NCBI GenBank assembly: GCA_026936335.1
Contig: JAPMXV010000068.1
Span: forward strand, 186,001 to 250,000
DNA from: Mantamonas sphyraenae
Lineage: Eukaryota; CRuMs; Mantamonadidae
Length of the DNA stretch: 64,000 nt
Direction: 5' to 3'
A program made the position numbers and the translations under genes. The notes below the pieces were generated by a model. It was not told the DNA's origin. It did no database searches and saw only the letters and a list, made by a program, of their open reading frames with translations. This document shows positions 1 to 11,884 of this stretch, piece by piece. Within the stretch, counting starts at the first letter, position 1; each line of letters opens with the position of its first letter.

Positions 1-1270
1 CAAAGTGGGCATGGATGCCCCGGTACAGCTTGTTGATCTGCTCGTGGTCGAGATCGGTGTAGTTGGCCAGCATACATGCGCGTGCAAGGACGTCTCCGCC
101 GACTCGGAAGTGGATGGTGTCAAAGTCTTCCGTGTGGAGGACGCATCGCAGGAATTCGGGATCGCGCAGGCGTTTGAGTCGGGAAAGCGCATCACGGCAG
201 TGCGTTTTGCAGATGTCCAGGGCGTCGGGCCAACGCTGTGGCGACACTCTGGCCTCAATCGCCTCGAGGAGTCGTCGGTGGCCGCGTACCTTGTGCTCGA
301 CGCCGTATGTCAACCCGTCCATGCCACCCTCCTCGACAAGTTGAGTGAGGGTAACACAGGTTTCCTCGTCTTGCGCCCCCTGGCGCTGAGCAGTCTCCAG
401 AGTCATGGCGGACATGGGTGCACCCACCGCGTCCTCACCCGCAGAGCCCGAGGCACTGTGCTGTGTTTGCCGGGCAGAAAGAACCAACGACAGCTCGGGT
501 AGCAGACCCATCGCTCGCAGGTGCCTGGTGGAGGAAAAGAATGTACGTGCAGCTTCGGGGTCCAGGTACGCCGCAACGCGCGCCCACACCTCGAGAGGGA
601 TCTGCTCCAGCGAGGAACGGTCACTCATCTCGAGCAGTCGACCATTTGCGTCAGCGCTCGGTGTTTCAGAACGTGGGTGGCGTGGCAGGGTCCCATGCGG
701 TTCTCTGTTGCGGGAGACGGTGTTAGAGCGCGGTCATGACGCTGCGCATGGGCCACTGGCGACTTACGTTGAGCTGTCTCCACTGAAAGCGACGTGGCTC
801 TCTGTTGATTGCTGGGCGTACGGGACGTGTTGATGTGTGCGCGCGGTTGGGACGACTGCACCGCTGTCGCCGTTCAGGTCGTTATGGAGCTCAATGCGCT
901 CGTGCAAGGTCGATGAGGTCTCTCCACCGACAGCGATGTGGTTCTCTGCTGTTGTGGTCACGGTCGCTGGTTGGGCGCACGGGACGCGTTGACGTTTGAG
1001 CGCGGTTGGGACGACTGCGCCGCTGTCGCCGTTCATGTCGTTATGGAGCTCAATGCGCTCGTGCAAGGTCGTTGAGGTCTCTCCACCGACAGCGATGTGG
1101 CTCTCTGCTGTTGTGGTCACGGTCGCTGGTTGGGCGCACGGGACGCGTTGACGTTTGAGCGCGGTTGGGACGACTGCGCCGCTGTCGCCGTTCAGGTCGT
1201 TCTCGAGCTCAATGCGCTTGCGCAAGGCGGACTCGATACCCGTCGTATTGGCCTCGTGTCGCGGGTGCAT
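1..1270 (-). CDS. F-box protein with N-terminal 53-residue repeats (3' end outside window)
   Basis: Two exons are visible on the minus strand: 1270-768, a 63-bp GT-AG intron (767-705, donor GTAAGT, acceptor CAACAG, phase 2), then 704 to the window edge with no stop, giving at least 402 residues. Residues 1 to ~165 are a low-complexity region made of three 53-residue repeats (core NGDSGAVVPTALKRQ). The F-box follows at about residue 195 (LEQIPLEVWARVAAYLD, then a FFSSTRHLR stretch), and after it a helical region with a KLYRG motif. F-box proteins usually recruit substrates to SCF ubiquitin ligases; the substrate here is unknown. The start at 1270 is supported because two downstream copies begin with the same M-(H/Q)-P-R-H. 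The gene is divergent from EF1-beta with 101 bp between start codons. It is the only undamaged copy of three in the window. Confidence 0.7.
784..1245 (-). repeat. 159-bp in-frame tandem repeat, three units
   Basis: The phrase gcgcggttgggacgactg recurs at 841, 1000 and 1159, an exact 159-bp period (53 codons). It lies inside exon 1 of the F-box gene. The unit nearest the intron is the most diverged. The duplicated F-box copies at 21.0 and 40.0 kb have a single unit, so the expansion is specific to this copy. Confidence 0.85.
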
Positions 1271-1371
1271 GTCTTGGCGGCCCAGGCGGGTCCAGGTCGC
1301 ACATGCTACAGGCTGTCCCCTGCGCGCGCCACACCACCCACCAGAACAAAGTACATTTGTCCTACAGCATC
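1271..1371. promoter_or_regulatory. Bidirectional promoter/5' leader between F-box gene and EF1-beta
   Basis: Only 101 bp separate the two divergent start codons (1270 minus, 1372 plus), so both leaders and any shared core promoter must lie here or inside the coding regions. I see no clear TATA box. The role is inferred from position only. Confidence 0.4.
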
Positions 1372-2651
1372 ATGAGCACCAAGGGTAACACCAACGAGAT
1401 TGTTGATGAGCCGACGAACGACAAGGCCGTCCAGAACTTGAACAAGTACCTGGAGACGCGCTCGTACATCATCGGCTACAACGCCACGCAGGCGGACGCC
1501 ACTGTGTTCAACGCTCTGTCGGGCTTTGAGTTCCAGGAGCAGCGCAACCCCAACGTGGTCCGCTGGCGCAACCACATTGCGTCGTTCAACGAGGACGAGC
1601 GCGCTTCGTGGCCCGAGGCCGCGTTCGCATTCGGCCAGGCCGTCGCTAGCGTAAGTTGCACGGGAAGGAACACTCCACCGATCGCCGAACGGCACCCACT
1701 GCCGGCACAGCGTGCAGTGGAGCCAGGGTGCAGCAGATGGACCCCCCCACACGCTCCATGCGTGCACAGGAAGCCACAAGACGCCCTTCCCCTGGATCGG
1801 AATCCGTGGAAAACCCTCTTCCTGCTGCCGGATTATTGCGCTGCACACATTGGCATGTCCACTCACACACAACCGCGGGCAACACAGGCTGGTGCGTCCT
1901 CCTCGTCTGCCAACGATGACGAGGATGACGACGAAGACGACGATGACGACGACTTTGACGTCTTTGGCGAGGACGAGGACGCCGCCGCGGCCCTCGAGGC
2001 GGAGAAGAAGGACAAGAAGAAGCCCAAGGCCCCTGTGATTGGCAAGTCTTCGGGTAAGTGGAGATGGAGAGAGGAGGTGAGAGAGGGCGTGCGAGGGCGT
2101 GCATGGTTTGCATGGGATGCATGTGGCCTGGCCTGAGGTAGAGCAAGGGGTGTTTGTGATGCATGCAGATTTTGTGCGGTGGATTTTCTGCCCGCAATGG
2201 CCCGGGATTCCCCCGCCCGGCCGAATGACCCCCTGAAACTCCGCCAAAATGCGATTTGGGACATCGACCAAAAAAACAGAGCCAGCGCAGCTGGCAGTGT
2301 GCATGCTCATGTCCACGCATTTGGCCATACAACGCTCACACCAATCCTCGCCCCCGCCCACTCCCCCCGTCCACCCACCCCCCGTTCACCACAGTCATCT
2401 TCTTTGTCAAGCCGTGGGATGACACCACCGACATGAAGGCCATGGAGGCCGGCGTGCGCGCCATCACCATGGACGGATTGACCTGGTCCGAGAAATCCGA
2501 GCTCGTCGGAATCGGCTACGGCATTTCCAAGCTCCAGATCGGCTGTACGGTCGTAGATGACCTTGTTTCCGTTGATGATCTTGAAGATGCGATCCGTGAG
2601 CTTGAGGATTACGTGCAGAGCGTTGACATTGCGTCCTTCAATAAATTGTGA
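1372..2651 (+). CDS. EEF1B: Translation elongation factor 1-beta (eEF1B guanine exchange subunit), complete copy
   Basis: Three exons: 1372-1650, 1888-2053 and 2395-2651, giving 233 residues (human eEF1B2 has 225). Introns are 1651-1887 (phase 0) and 2054-2394 (phase 1), both GTAAGT...AG. Exon 1 encodes the N-terminal GST-C-like domain (TRSYIIGYNATQADATVF, RWRNHIASF). Exon 2 encodes the acidic linker (a run of D and E ending FDVFGEDED) and a basic KKDKKKPKAP stretch. Exon 3 is the catalytic exchange domain, starting VIFFVKPWDD and ending in DYVQSVD..FNKL, as in animal eEF1B. In the eEF1 complex it reloads eEF1A with GTP in the cytoplasm. The family assignment is secure. Exons 2 and 3 are repeated at 18.4 and 37.8 kb. 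Confidence 0.95.
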
Positions 2652-3374
2652 GTGGTGGGTGGATCTCTTTGATTCACACTGGCAGGAGCCCCGAACCAGC
2701 CAATGAACACCCTCTGCTTCAACGCGGTCACTTCAACCACCTCTCTCTCTCTCTCCCTCTCCTCTGTCATTCTCCCGTTTCGAGACCGTCCGCGGGCTCA
2801 TCGCTCACCTTGGATTTTTCTGCGTCCATCCCAAACGCCCCTTCCATCGTTCTCACACCTCACCTTGGCCGTCCCTCCCACACACACAATCCACTCCCCT
2901 ATTCCATGTGTACCCGTTCCCTCTTCACCTGCACTTCCGCCCGAGATCCCGGCCCAAGACCACTCCGTACCAGCTCTCCTGCCTTTGCTTCTTCCTTCCT
3001 TCCCCCTCGCCATCTCCCTTCCGAGGGTGTGACCTCTACTTCCCTGTGACGGGTATCATCCCAACGGCGTCGGGTGGCATTTTGCACGGTTCCCCGGGCG
3101 TGGCCCCTCGATCACAACCACCACCGCAGACTATCTGCATCCCTGCACCGGCACCCGTGGCTACTGGAATCACACCAGCCATCGTCACCTTCCCCTCCAC
3201 CCTCAACTCCGGTGTCTCCCACACTGACCCCGTGCGGCACTCCTGCAGCCCCAAAACCGTTCTGTAACCGAGGTGCTTCAACCACAACCATCAGCCCATC
3301 AACTCAACGACTGCATCGCAGGCGCAGCATGTTGGTCGTAACATCATCATCATTTCAATCTCCTTCATCTCCCG
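2652..3374. other. EF1-beta 3' flank, non-coding, with CT microsatellite and one satellite-B unit
   Basis: No gene is convincing here. A (CT)n tract lies near 2741-2762. A single unit of the 169-bp satellite B (core ttctgtaaccgaggtgcttc, at ~3260) ends the flank. The same flank follows the EF1-beta copies at 19.54 and 38.86 kb. Similarity to those flanks stops near 3374, where the satellite-A array begins, so this is a rearrangement boundary. Confidence 0.6.
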
Positions 3375-5880
3375 CCCCCACTCCGATCCCCCCCGCACAC
3401 GCCCACGCACGCGAACACCCATCGTTCAACAAATATAGCGGCTGTACGCTGCTTAAATGGTTGCTCTTGCTAAAGACTCCGTTTTGACGTGCGGTGTCGC
3501 GTGCCGTGTGCGTGTGCGTGAGCATCCCGGCATCCCACCCGCCCCCCACTCCGATCCCCCCCCGCACACGCCCACGCACGCGAGTCACCCATCGTTCAAC
3601 AAGTATAGCGGCTGTACGCTGCTTAAATGGTTGCTCTTGCTAAAGACTCCGTTTTGACGTGCGGTGTCGCGTGCCGTGTGCGTGTGCGTGAGCATCCCGG
3701 CATCCCACCCCCCCCCCACTCCGATCCCCCCCGCACACGCCCACGCACGCGAGTCACCCATCGTTCAACAAGTATAGCGGCTGTACGCTGCTTAAATGGT
3801 TGCTCTTGCTAAAGACTCCGTTTTGACGTGCGGTGTCGCGTGCCGTGTGCGTGTGCGTGAGCATCCCGGCATCCCACCCGCCCCCCACTCCGATCCCCCC
3901 CGCACACGCCCACGCACGCGAACACCCATCGTTCAACAAATATAGCGGCTGTACGCTGCTTAAATGGTTGCTCTTGCTAAAGACTCCGTTTTGACGTGCG
4001 GTGTCGCGTGCCGTGTGCGTGTGCGTGAGCATCCCGGCATCCCACCCGCCCCCCACTCCGATCCCCCCCGCACACGCCCACGCACGCGAACACCCATCGT
4101 TCAACAAATATAGCGGCTGTACGCTGCTTAAATGGTTGCTCTTGCTAAAGACTCCGTTTTGACGTGCGGTGTCGCGTGCCGTGTGCGTGTGCGTGAGCAT
4201 CCCGGCATCCCACCCGCCCCCCACTCCGATCCCCCCCGCACACGCCCACGCACGCGAGTCACCCATCGTTCAACAAGTATAGCGGCTGTACGCTGCTTAA
4301 ATGGTTGCTCTTGCTAAAGACTCCGTTTTGACGTGCGGTGTCGCGTGCCGTGTGCGTGTGCGTGAGCATCCCGGCATCCCACCCGCCCCCACTCCGATCC
4401 CCCCCGCACACGCCCACGCACGCGAACACCCATCGTTCAACAAATATAGCGGCTGTACGCTGCTTAAATGGTTGCTCTTGCTAAAGACTCCGTTTTGACG
4501 TGCGGTGTCGCGTGCCGTGTGCGTGTGCGTGAGCATCCCGGCATCCCACCCGCCCCCCACTCCGATCCCCCCCCGCACACGCCCACGCACGCGAGTCACC
4601 CATCGTTCAACAAGTATAGCGGCTGTACGCTGCTTAAATGGTTGCTCTTGCTAAAGACTCCGTTTTGACGTGCGGTGTCGCGTGCCGTGTGCGTGTGCGT
4701 GAGCATCCCGGCATCCCACCCGCCCCCCACTCCGATCCCCCCCGCACACGCCCACGCACGCGAACACCCATCGTTCAACAAATATAGCGGCTGTACGCTG
4801 CTTAAATGGTTGCTCTTGCTAAAGACTCCGTTTTGACGTGCGGTGTCGCGTGCCGTGTGCGTGTGCGTGAGCATCCCGGCATCCCACCCGCCCCCCACTC
4901 CGATCCCCCCCCGCACACGCCCACGCACGCGAGTCACCCATCGTTCAACAAGTATAGCGGCTGTACGCTGCTTAAATGGTTGCTCTTGCTAAAGACTCCG
5001 TTTTGACGTGCGGTGTCGCGTGCCGTGTGCGTGTGCGTGAGCATCCCGGCATCCCACCCCCCCCCCACTCCGATCCCCCCCGCACACGCCCACGCACGCG
5101 AGTCACCCATCGTTCAACAAGTATAGCGGCTGTACGCTGCTTAAATGGTTGCTCTTGCTAAAGACTCCGTTTTGACGTGCGGTGTCGCGTGCCGTGTGCG
5201 TGTGCGTGAGCATCCCGGCATCCCACCCGCCCCCCACTCCGATCCCCCCCGCACACGCCCACGCACGCGAACACCCATCGTTCAACAAATATAGCGGCTG
5301 TACGCTGCTTAAATGGTTGCTCTTGCTAAAGACTCCGTTTTGACGTGCGGTGTCGCGTGCCGTGTGCGTGTGCGTGAGCATCCCGGCATCCCACCCGCCC
5401 CCCACTCCGATCCCCCCCGCACACGCCCACGCACGCGAGTCACCCATCGTTCAACAAGTATAGCGGCTGTACGCTGCTTAAATGGTTGCTCTTGCTAAAG
5501 ACTCCGTTTTGACGTGCGGTGTCGCGTGCCGTGTGCGTGTGCGTGAGCATCCCGGCATCCCACCCGCCCCCCACTCCGATCCCCCCCCGCACACGCCCAC
5601 GCACGCGAGTCACCCATCGTTCAACAAGTATAGCGGCTGTACGCTGCTTAAATGGTTGCTCTTGCTAAAGACTCCGTTTTGACGTGCGGTGTCGCGTGCC
5701 GTGTGCGTGTGCGTGAGCATCCCGGCATCCCACCCGCCCCCCACTCCGATCCCCCCGCACACGCCCACGCACGCGAACACCCATCGTTCAACAAATATAG
5801 CGGCTGTACGCTGCTTAAATGGTTGCTCTTGCTAAAGACTCCGTTTTGACGTACGGTGTCGCGTGCCGTGTGCGTGTGCG
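3375..5880. repeat. Satellite A: ~169-bp tandem array, 15 copies
   Basis: The marker atggttgctcttgctaaag recurs at 3457, 3627, 3796, 3963, 4132, 4301, 4468, 4638, 4806, 4976, 5145, 5313, 5482, 5652 and 5819 (spacing 167-170 bp). Copies are almost identical. They differ mainly in C-run length and in a diagnostic site: type A (cgaacacc...aaatatag) or type B (cgagtcacc...aagtatag), in the order ABBAABABABBABBA. The first four copies and copies 9-12 share the order ABBA, and the copies at 3627 and 4976 share an extra-long C run, so an 8-unit block was probably duplicated. The last copy ends about 15 bp before the 3' end of the minus-strand Fanzor gene. Short reading frames inside the unit repeat with it and look non-coding. 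Confidence 0.95.
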
Positions 5881-5895
5881 TCCTTCCGCACCACC

Positions 5896-8800
5896 TCACC
5901 ACTCCGCCTGCAGATGCGCCGGCCGGTACCCACCCAGCGCATATGCCAGTCCAGCAAACCCAATGTTCAGCGCCCCGTTGTCATCTCGGTTCACACAGCG
6001 TCGGCTGCCTTCGATAGCTGTGTACTCCGCAACAACACGCCTCGCCACTCCCCCCAGCCCCGCCCCGGTCGTCCCCTCCATTCCCTCTTTCTCGCAGGGG
6101 CACCGCTTCAACCTCCCATACGGGGCAAAACTCGACATGTCTGGCGCGTACACCATCTGCTGCCCACAAACACTGTGATTGCGGCTCGTGTACTGCTCGC
6201 CCACCTGCAGCACCAGCGCCCGCCTTGCCAGCCTCTCCACCATGGCTTTGAACCCGCCCGTGTTGCCCGACCACGTCACGCAGCCCACGATAAACATCAC
6301 CTTGCGCTTGCCCGGCCCGTCCTCCCGTCTGGACGCGTTCCACAGCAGTTGATCCGTGTGCGCGTGCTTCCACGTCCGCCGCACCTTTTGCACATGCTCC
6401 TCCCGCCCATGCCCCGCTTCGCTCGCAATCCTTTGCGCCGCCTTGTCGTGATTGTTGGCTGCCGCCTCGGCGTTGTTCAGCGTTGGTACAGTCCAGTGAT
6501 GCCCAACCGTCGTCACCAACCCGTCCCGCTGCACTTTCTCCAGATGCAGCGCCACTGCGTGGTGCTTGTACGACCCTGGATCAATGCAAACGATGTTGTA
6601 CTCTCGCAGCAAACGCACGGCCCGCAAACGCTCGCCGTCGTTCCTCGGAGGCCGGAGCCGCGCATGGTACAGTTGCGTGTGCATCTCGTCGCCCTCCCAC
6701 GGCAGCACCCCCGCTACGTCGACACCTCCCACGTGCACCTCGTCCAACAGACCCGCCTTTCGCAGCACCGGCCACGCGTCTTCCATCAGCGTCCTCGCTT
6801 TCTCCAGCCCCACCAAATGCACCACCGCCTTCACTGCCAGCACCTTCTGCAAAGGCGTCTCAGTACACTTTAACCGCTCCAAAGCGTATCCAATAGACCG
6901 TGAACTCGGCTCCAGCAGCTCCAGCAGTGTGAACGTGCTCGCATACCCTGCGTTTGCCCAAAACCTCTGCATCATTCCCAAGCTTCCGCGCTGCGCAAAG
7001 CAGTTCGCCTTCATCACATCACCTGCCACTACGAGTGACCCTGTCATTCGCGCGATCTTGCGGTCGGACAACTGCCCCACCAGTGGACAAAACAGAAATG
7101 CCGTGATGGCGCACTCCTTGCGGCGTTTTGTCACGCAGCGCATACGGCACTGCATCACCAAACACATCTCGGAACCCGTGCCGGTGATACAGGTCCTTCA
7201 AGTACGTAAACTTGCGACTCAGCCAGTCCAACCCCTCCACGAGTGCTTGCTCCACCACTGCCACCTTGGCGCTGGTGCCTGCGCCCAACTTTGCACGTAT
7301 CCATGTTTGCGCCACCAAGAGCATGTCTGGTATCCGCTCTGCCGCCTCGGTGCCCGCTGGCAGTCGGATCCGCCCCAAATGCCGCAGCAGCAGCGACAGG
7401 ATCGTCGGCGAAAACACAACATCCGCCGTCAGCGATCGCCGCTGACTCGGGATTCCAGTCGCCACAGGCCCATCTTCCAGTGCACTGGATGCCATGTCCA
7501 AGTATGTCTTGTTCGTAGCATCTGCTTCCCCCGTGGACAACAGCGCCGCCCGCGTCTCGATGGCCTTGGATTCCAGCACCCGCTTCAACGACGCCTCTGC
7601 GCGCTCACGAACCGCCTTGGATGAATTCTTGACCCTCTTGATGCGTACGTGATGGGCGTACAATCTGTTCTTCACCACGTACTCCTCCATGCCCAGTGCC
7701 TCCGCAGCGACCCGGATTATGTCGTGCCTCGACAGCCCGCACCCCTCAAACACCCTGCACAACAAACTCCTTTGTGCAAACCGCGTACGCATACCATGTA
7801 GTTCACCCACAATCTGTTTGCCAATGCACTGGTGCATGTGCGTCCGCACAAAGGCAAGCGTGTATGTGTCCGTCAGCTTCACACGCTTCAAGTCATGGAG
7901 GTCGAACAGCACTTGCTCCCGGTTCGGACGCAGGCCACGTGACCCTCGCACAAGCCTGAGCCACGGCAGAGGATTGGTTGCCCACGTTGCAGGCCGCTGC
8001 CGTTCCCCGATCTTCTTCCTCAGTGTCACGTAGCGCCAGTCGTCTCCAGACAGGCCCAGCTTCATCAGACCCTCCGCCAGCAACCGCACAAACGTGTTCA
8101 TCCTCTTTGGCGTCCCCTTGTCGCCCTCTTGGTCAAAGAAGAAGAACCCCTGCGATAAAGTCGCTTCGTCGTCCGCACCGGCAACGCCGATGTCTCCCAG
8201 TGACATCACCACGCACTCCATCGCGATGGCCTTGATCATGTTTGTCGCCTCTGCCGTCTTCTTGAGCAGCTCCATCAACTCGTGCTCCTCGTGGCTTCGT
8301 TTGGCAAATTTCCAATCCAGCCACTGGAAACGCCTTGTGTGCAGTGTTTGCGATCTTGGATCCTTCGTCAACAGCAGCTCCGGCCTTCCTGACATCCATG
8401 GTGACAGTTTCTTCTCGTACAGAGCAGCCATACCTTCCTTGAGGTCGTCCAGTTGCAAATCCAACACAAGCTCATCCAGCAGCTCCAAGGCTCTCTCCTC
8501 CGCCTTGTCCACCATGCCTTCCAGCTTCCTGGCGGCTTCCTTCCGTTTTGCCTTTTGCGCGTCTCGTTTGGCCTCCTGTGCTGCCGTGTGGGCTGGCTTC
8601 AGTTGGGCCCGGCGCATTCGCTGCACCACAACTTTTCCCACGGCTTGCTCCAAGCCATCTCCAGATGCACCGTACACCCGAAGCCGCAGACGAGGGCCAT
8701 CGCTATCCTTGTTCTCCCCGGGGTTTGGTGGTTCGCTGCCTTGTTCTTCACTTTGCCGGGAGTGCTCTGCATCTGCTACCCGGATCATCATCGGGTTCAC

Positions 8801-11746
8801 GTGCTCAAACTCCTCCTCTGTGCTGTTGTCCTCGCCCTCGTCCACATAGCCATCCCCTTCTGTGTTTCCTTCTTCATCGCTCCAGTCGAGTCCATCGACA
8901 CGTCGTACCGTCGCCCCGACGTCGAATTCAAACACCTTGCTTGGTCTCGCCCGCGCACTCTCCCCGTCGTCCACGGAGTCATGGGGACTTTCGACATCAG
9001 TCTCACCGTGCAGACCACTGTCGTTCTCCTGCGCGTCCTCCGGGGCATCCACATGCTGGCTGCTGCTACTCGTGCCACCATCATCCCACATGTCGCCGTC
9101 CACGAGGTCAACCACGTCCAACCCACCATCCACGTCCATCCCGTCCAACCCATCAACCACACCCAGCTCGTACGCCTCTCCCTCGACGTCACCCTCAACG
9201 TCTGCCACATCCATCTCATCCATCCCGTCCAACCCACCATCCACGTCCATCCCGTCCAACCCATCAACCACACCCAGCTCGTACGCCTCTCCCTCGACGT
9301 CACCCTCGACGTCAGCCTCATCCACCTCGCCTTCCACATCCATCTCGTCCGACACCCCATCCGCGCTCCCTCCCGTCTCCAGCTCCAGTGTGTCCACTCC
9401 TTCTCGTCTGTCTTCCTCCAGTTCGAATCGCATGGTCAAACCACCCAGCATGTCGTGGTCCTGGATCTGACCTACAATGCGCTCCAGTTGCGTGACACCG
9501 TGGTGCACAACTTCTTCCATCAGAAGCGGCAACTCCACCTCGTCGCCGCCGCCCAAGTGTGAAACATACGGCAAAGCAGCCTCAGGCCTCGCCTTCAAAG
9601 CATCCACCAGCTCCGCAGCCTCTGCTTGAGCAACCCCTGCGTCGTTCACCGCAAAGAAACCCACAACCCGTCTCCCCTCTGTGTCGTCGCACACCTCCAC
9701 CGCACAGATGCTGCATGGACGAGTGAGACTCAGTGCCTCCTCCACCATCTGCATGTCCGTTGCCTCGGGCACCTCCAAGCAGCCACAAACCCCAGTCGCT
9801 TCTCCACGTCAATGTCGTCACACACCATAACGACGCCATCCTCTGGCCCGTCATCCTTGAGCAATTCCAACACGTCGTCCACCATCAACTGGGTCTCTTT
9901 CACCTTCACCTTCATCCGTTTGTCCTTCCGAGTCTTCTTTCGCTTCCCGGCCTTCTTCTTCTTCGGCTTCTTTCTCCGTCTCCTGGACCTTTTCCTGCCC
10001 GGTCGCGACATCTCGACGTACACTTGCTCATGCAAACGGTTCAGGTGATGATCGGCCAGCGTTTGCACGTTGCCCGCGTCGTCGAGTACCAACACCTGCC
10101 CATCCGCACTCACAAGCAGCTGTACGACGTCTGTCTCTTGCACAATGACCTCCTTCAGCTCCTGCAGCTCCTCAAACGACACAGCAGACCCAAAATAGGC
10201 CCGGTCTTCCAGGTAGGAAGCAAACACACGTGCACGGGGTCCCAGTGGGAACAGCAACCGCCATAGACGGTCCAATTCCTCCGCTTTCTTGGCCCGGTCG
10301 GCCCGGGATTCCACACCTCTCACCTCCTCGGTGAGCAAGAGGTACCGCTGACCAGCTTTGAAATGGCTGGTGTACAACTCCCAGTCTTCCTCCGTGGCAT
10401 CTTCGACATGTTCACGCAGGAAAGCAAAGGTCCCGGGAGCCACAAGGCTCGCGTCCTCGAGCACCCCTTCAAAGAACGCTTTGCCGTCGTCCATCTCAAT
10501 CCGCCCACGTGTGGCAACACGTTTGGCCACGGGCCATGGAAATCCCAGCCACGTAAATGGAGCGTCCCCTCGGCGCCCCAGCAGCGCAGCCCTTGCTGCA
10601 AATTCCCGTGATTCACGCGCAGGAAGAGCGGCGAGCTTTCCTGTGTCGCTGGTAATGCCAATGGCGTTTGTGGACAGTGGTGCACAGCAGTAGAAGTCGC
10701 TGTCTCGTGTGACCAACAGAGTGGCCGTGTGACGATCTGCCTTGGCTGCCGCTACCGCGCACGTCTCGTCTGCAGACACGCCTTGCACGTGACACACTGT
10801 GACTCCACCCTGCTCCAGAACCTGGGCAAGCCGATCATACACCTCATCCTTTGTGAACGGCTGTCGGTTGGAGAGAGTGAGCGGAGTTGCCGCGCGTTTT
10901 CCAACGGCTAATGTTCACTTACACGTGTTCTCTCACCTCTGCTCACAGCAGAGGCGAATGAATTGACCGAATTCATCAAGTGAGAACGTCGCTTGCCATC
11001 CAGGGAGTCTTCGTGATTGAACAGGCTGCAATGGCTGTCAACGTGCGCAATGATCTCGATCTGCGCTCCAGTTTCTGCCAACGCCTCCTCCGCCAGAGTG
11101 GAGAGCCTCTGTACCCACCGTAGCAGGCGCTTGCATGCCTTGTTCACGCCTGTGACTGTCTGTTTTTTACCCTTGCTCCCAAAGAGATGGTATGCGTAGT
11201 CTGTTGGGTGACGGGGAGTAAGCAGGTGACGGTGTCGCGAAATGGAGCGGGTGAGAACCTACACTTGTGCCCGCAGTCGATACGAATTACCACCTTCTTG
11301 ATGCCACCATCCCTCTCGAGAGCAGCCATTTCGTACAAGCGAGTAACAGCGAGTTCGAATGTCATTTCCTCGTCGTCCTCGCCAATCAACGCCACACCGC
11401 CGCCACCACGCTGGTCCAACACCAAGTCCCGCACGCATGTCTTTGCTTGCAGATACCTCTTGCGCTTGTATGTGCGCTGGAACCCAGGCGGCACAGCAAA
11501 ATCCTCGTTCCGCATGAATGCAACACGCATGCTGTAGAAAGGTTTGCCGTGAAACAATTGTGCTTGATGACGGTCCCACGTAACGTCCACAACGCTGGCC
11601 ATCCCCCTGATGGATTTTGCAGCTGCATTCAACTTCTTCTTTACTCGTTTGCTTGGTTTCATTGCTGGACTGAATTGGATCCGGCTGCGCACGAGCGACT
11701 CGGCCCCATCACCACCTGCATGATGAATCCACCTCTTTTCATCCAT
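5896..11746 (-). CDS. XPG/FEN1-like PIN nuclease joined to Fanzor (TnpB-like RuvC) nuclease, with two frame breaks
   Basis: Exons on the minus strand: 11746-11263, intron 113 bp (donor GTAGGT), 11149-10923, intron 62 bp (GTAAGT...CGACAG), then 10860 to the stop at 5896. All junctions keep frame. The large exon has a -1 break near 9780 and a +1 break at an A-run (7126-7129). Order of parts: a helical N-terminal part; an XPG-I/PIN-like segment (GVSADETCA, then VTRDSDF, keeping the D-x-D pair); a very basic NLS-like stretch (KRSRRRRKKPKKKK); acidic DVDG repeats (~9.1-9.3 kb); a long helical region without recognised domains; and a Fanzor/TnpB RuvC core. RuvC-I is IDPG (Asp codon 6582-6580), RuvC-II is VGEQYTS (Glu 6198-6196), and RuvC-III is NRDDNGALNI (Asp 985-983 of the 5.9-kb line). 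The Cys residues around the last motif form a degenerate zinc finger. Fanzors are RNA-guided DNA nucleases linked to mobile elements. The fusion is inferred: the PIN part could be a separate overlapping gene with the Fanzor gene starting near 9760. Confidence 0.65.
9110..9320 (-). repeat. Duplicated acidic segment in the Fanzor gene
   Basis: A stretch of about 110 bp containing acccagctcgtacgcctctc occurs twice in tandem (around 9160 and 9270). It encodes acidic Val-Asp-Gly-rich sequence (VEGEAYELGVVDGLDGMDVD in each copy). It forms part of a disordered acidic linker between the basic stretch and the helical region. Confidence 0.7.
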
Positions 11747-11884
11747 TCCATTCCCACATCCTCTAATCCAGCCCCCCCAGCATCACCCTCCCTCCACATC
11801 CGCCTCCGCCCATCCCAATTCACTTCGCCTCCACAACCTCCTCTTACACAACGTCGTTCTCCTCCAGCCACGTCGCCAACCCCA

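Noticed and set aside
2054-2394. C/D-box snoRNA in EF1-beta intron 2
   Set aside because: gtgatgc and ctga words are present, but there is no convincing terminal stem and no C'/D' pair; conservation across the three copies is explained by recent duplication.
3457-5849. Repeated ~60-residue proteins from the satellite (and longer antisense frames up to 170 residues)
   Set aside because: Both strands are open by chance because the unit is C-rich and free of stops; differences between copies are mainly C-run length changes that break the frame, without a coding pattern.
3375-5880. CRISPR array
   Set aside because: Whole 169-bp units are repeated, with no variable spacers between short repeats, and the genome is eukaryotic.
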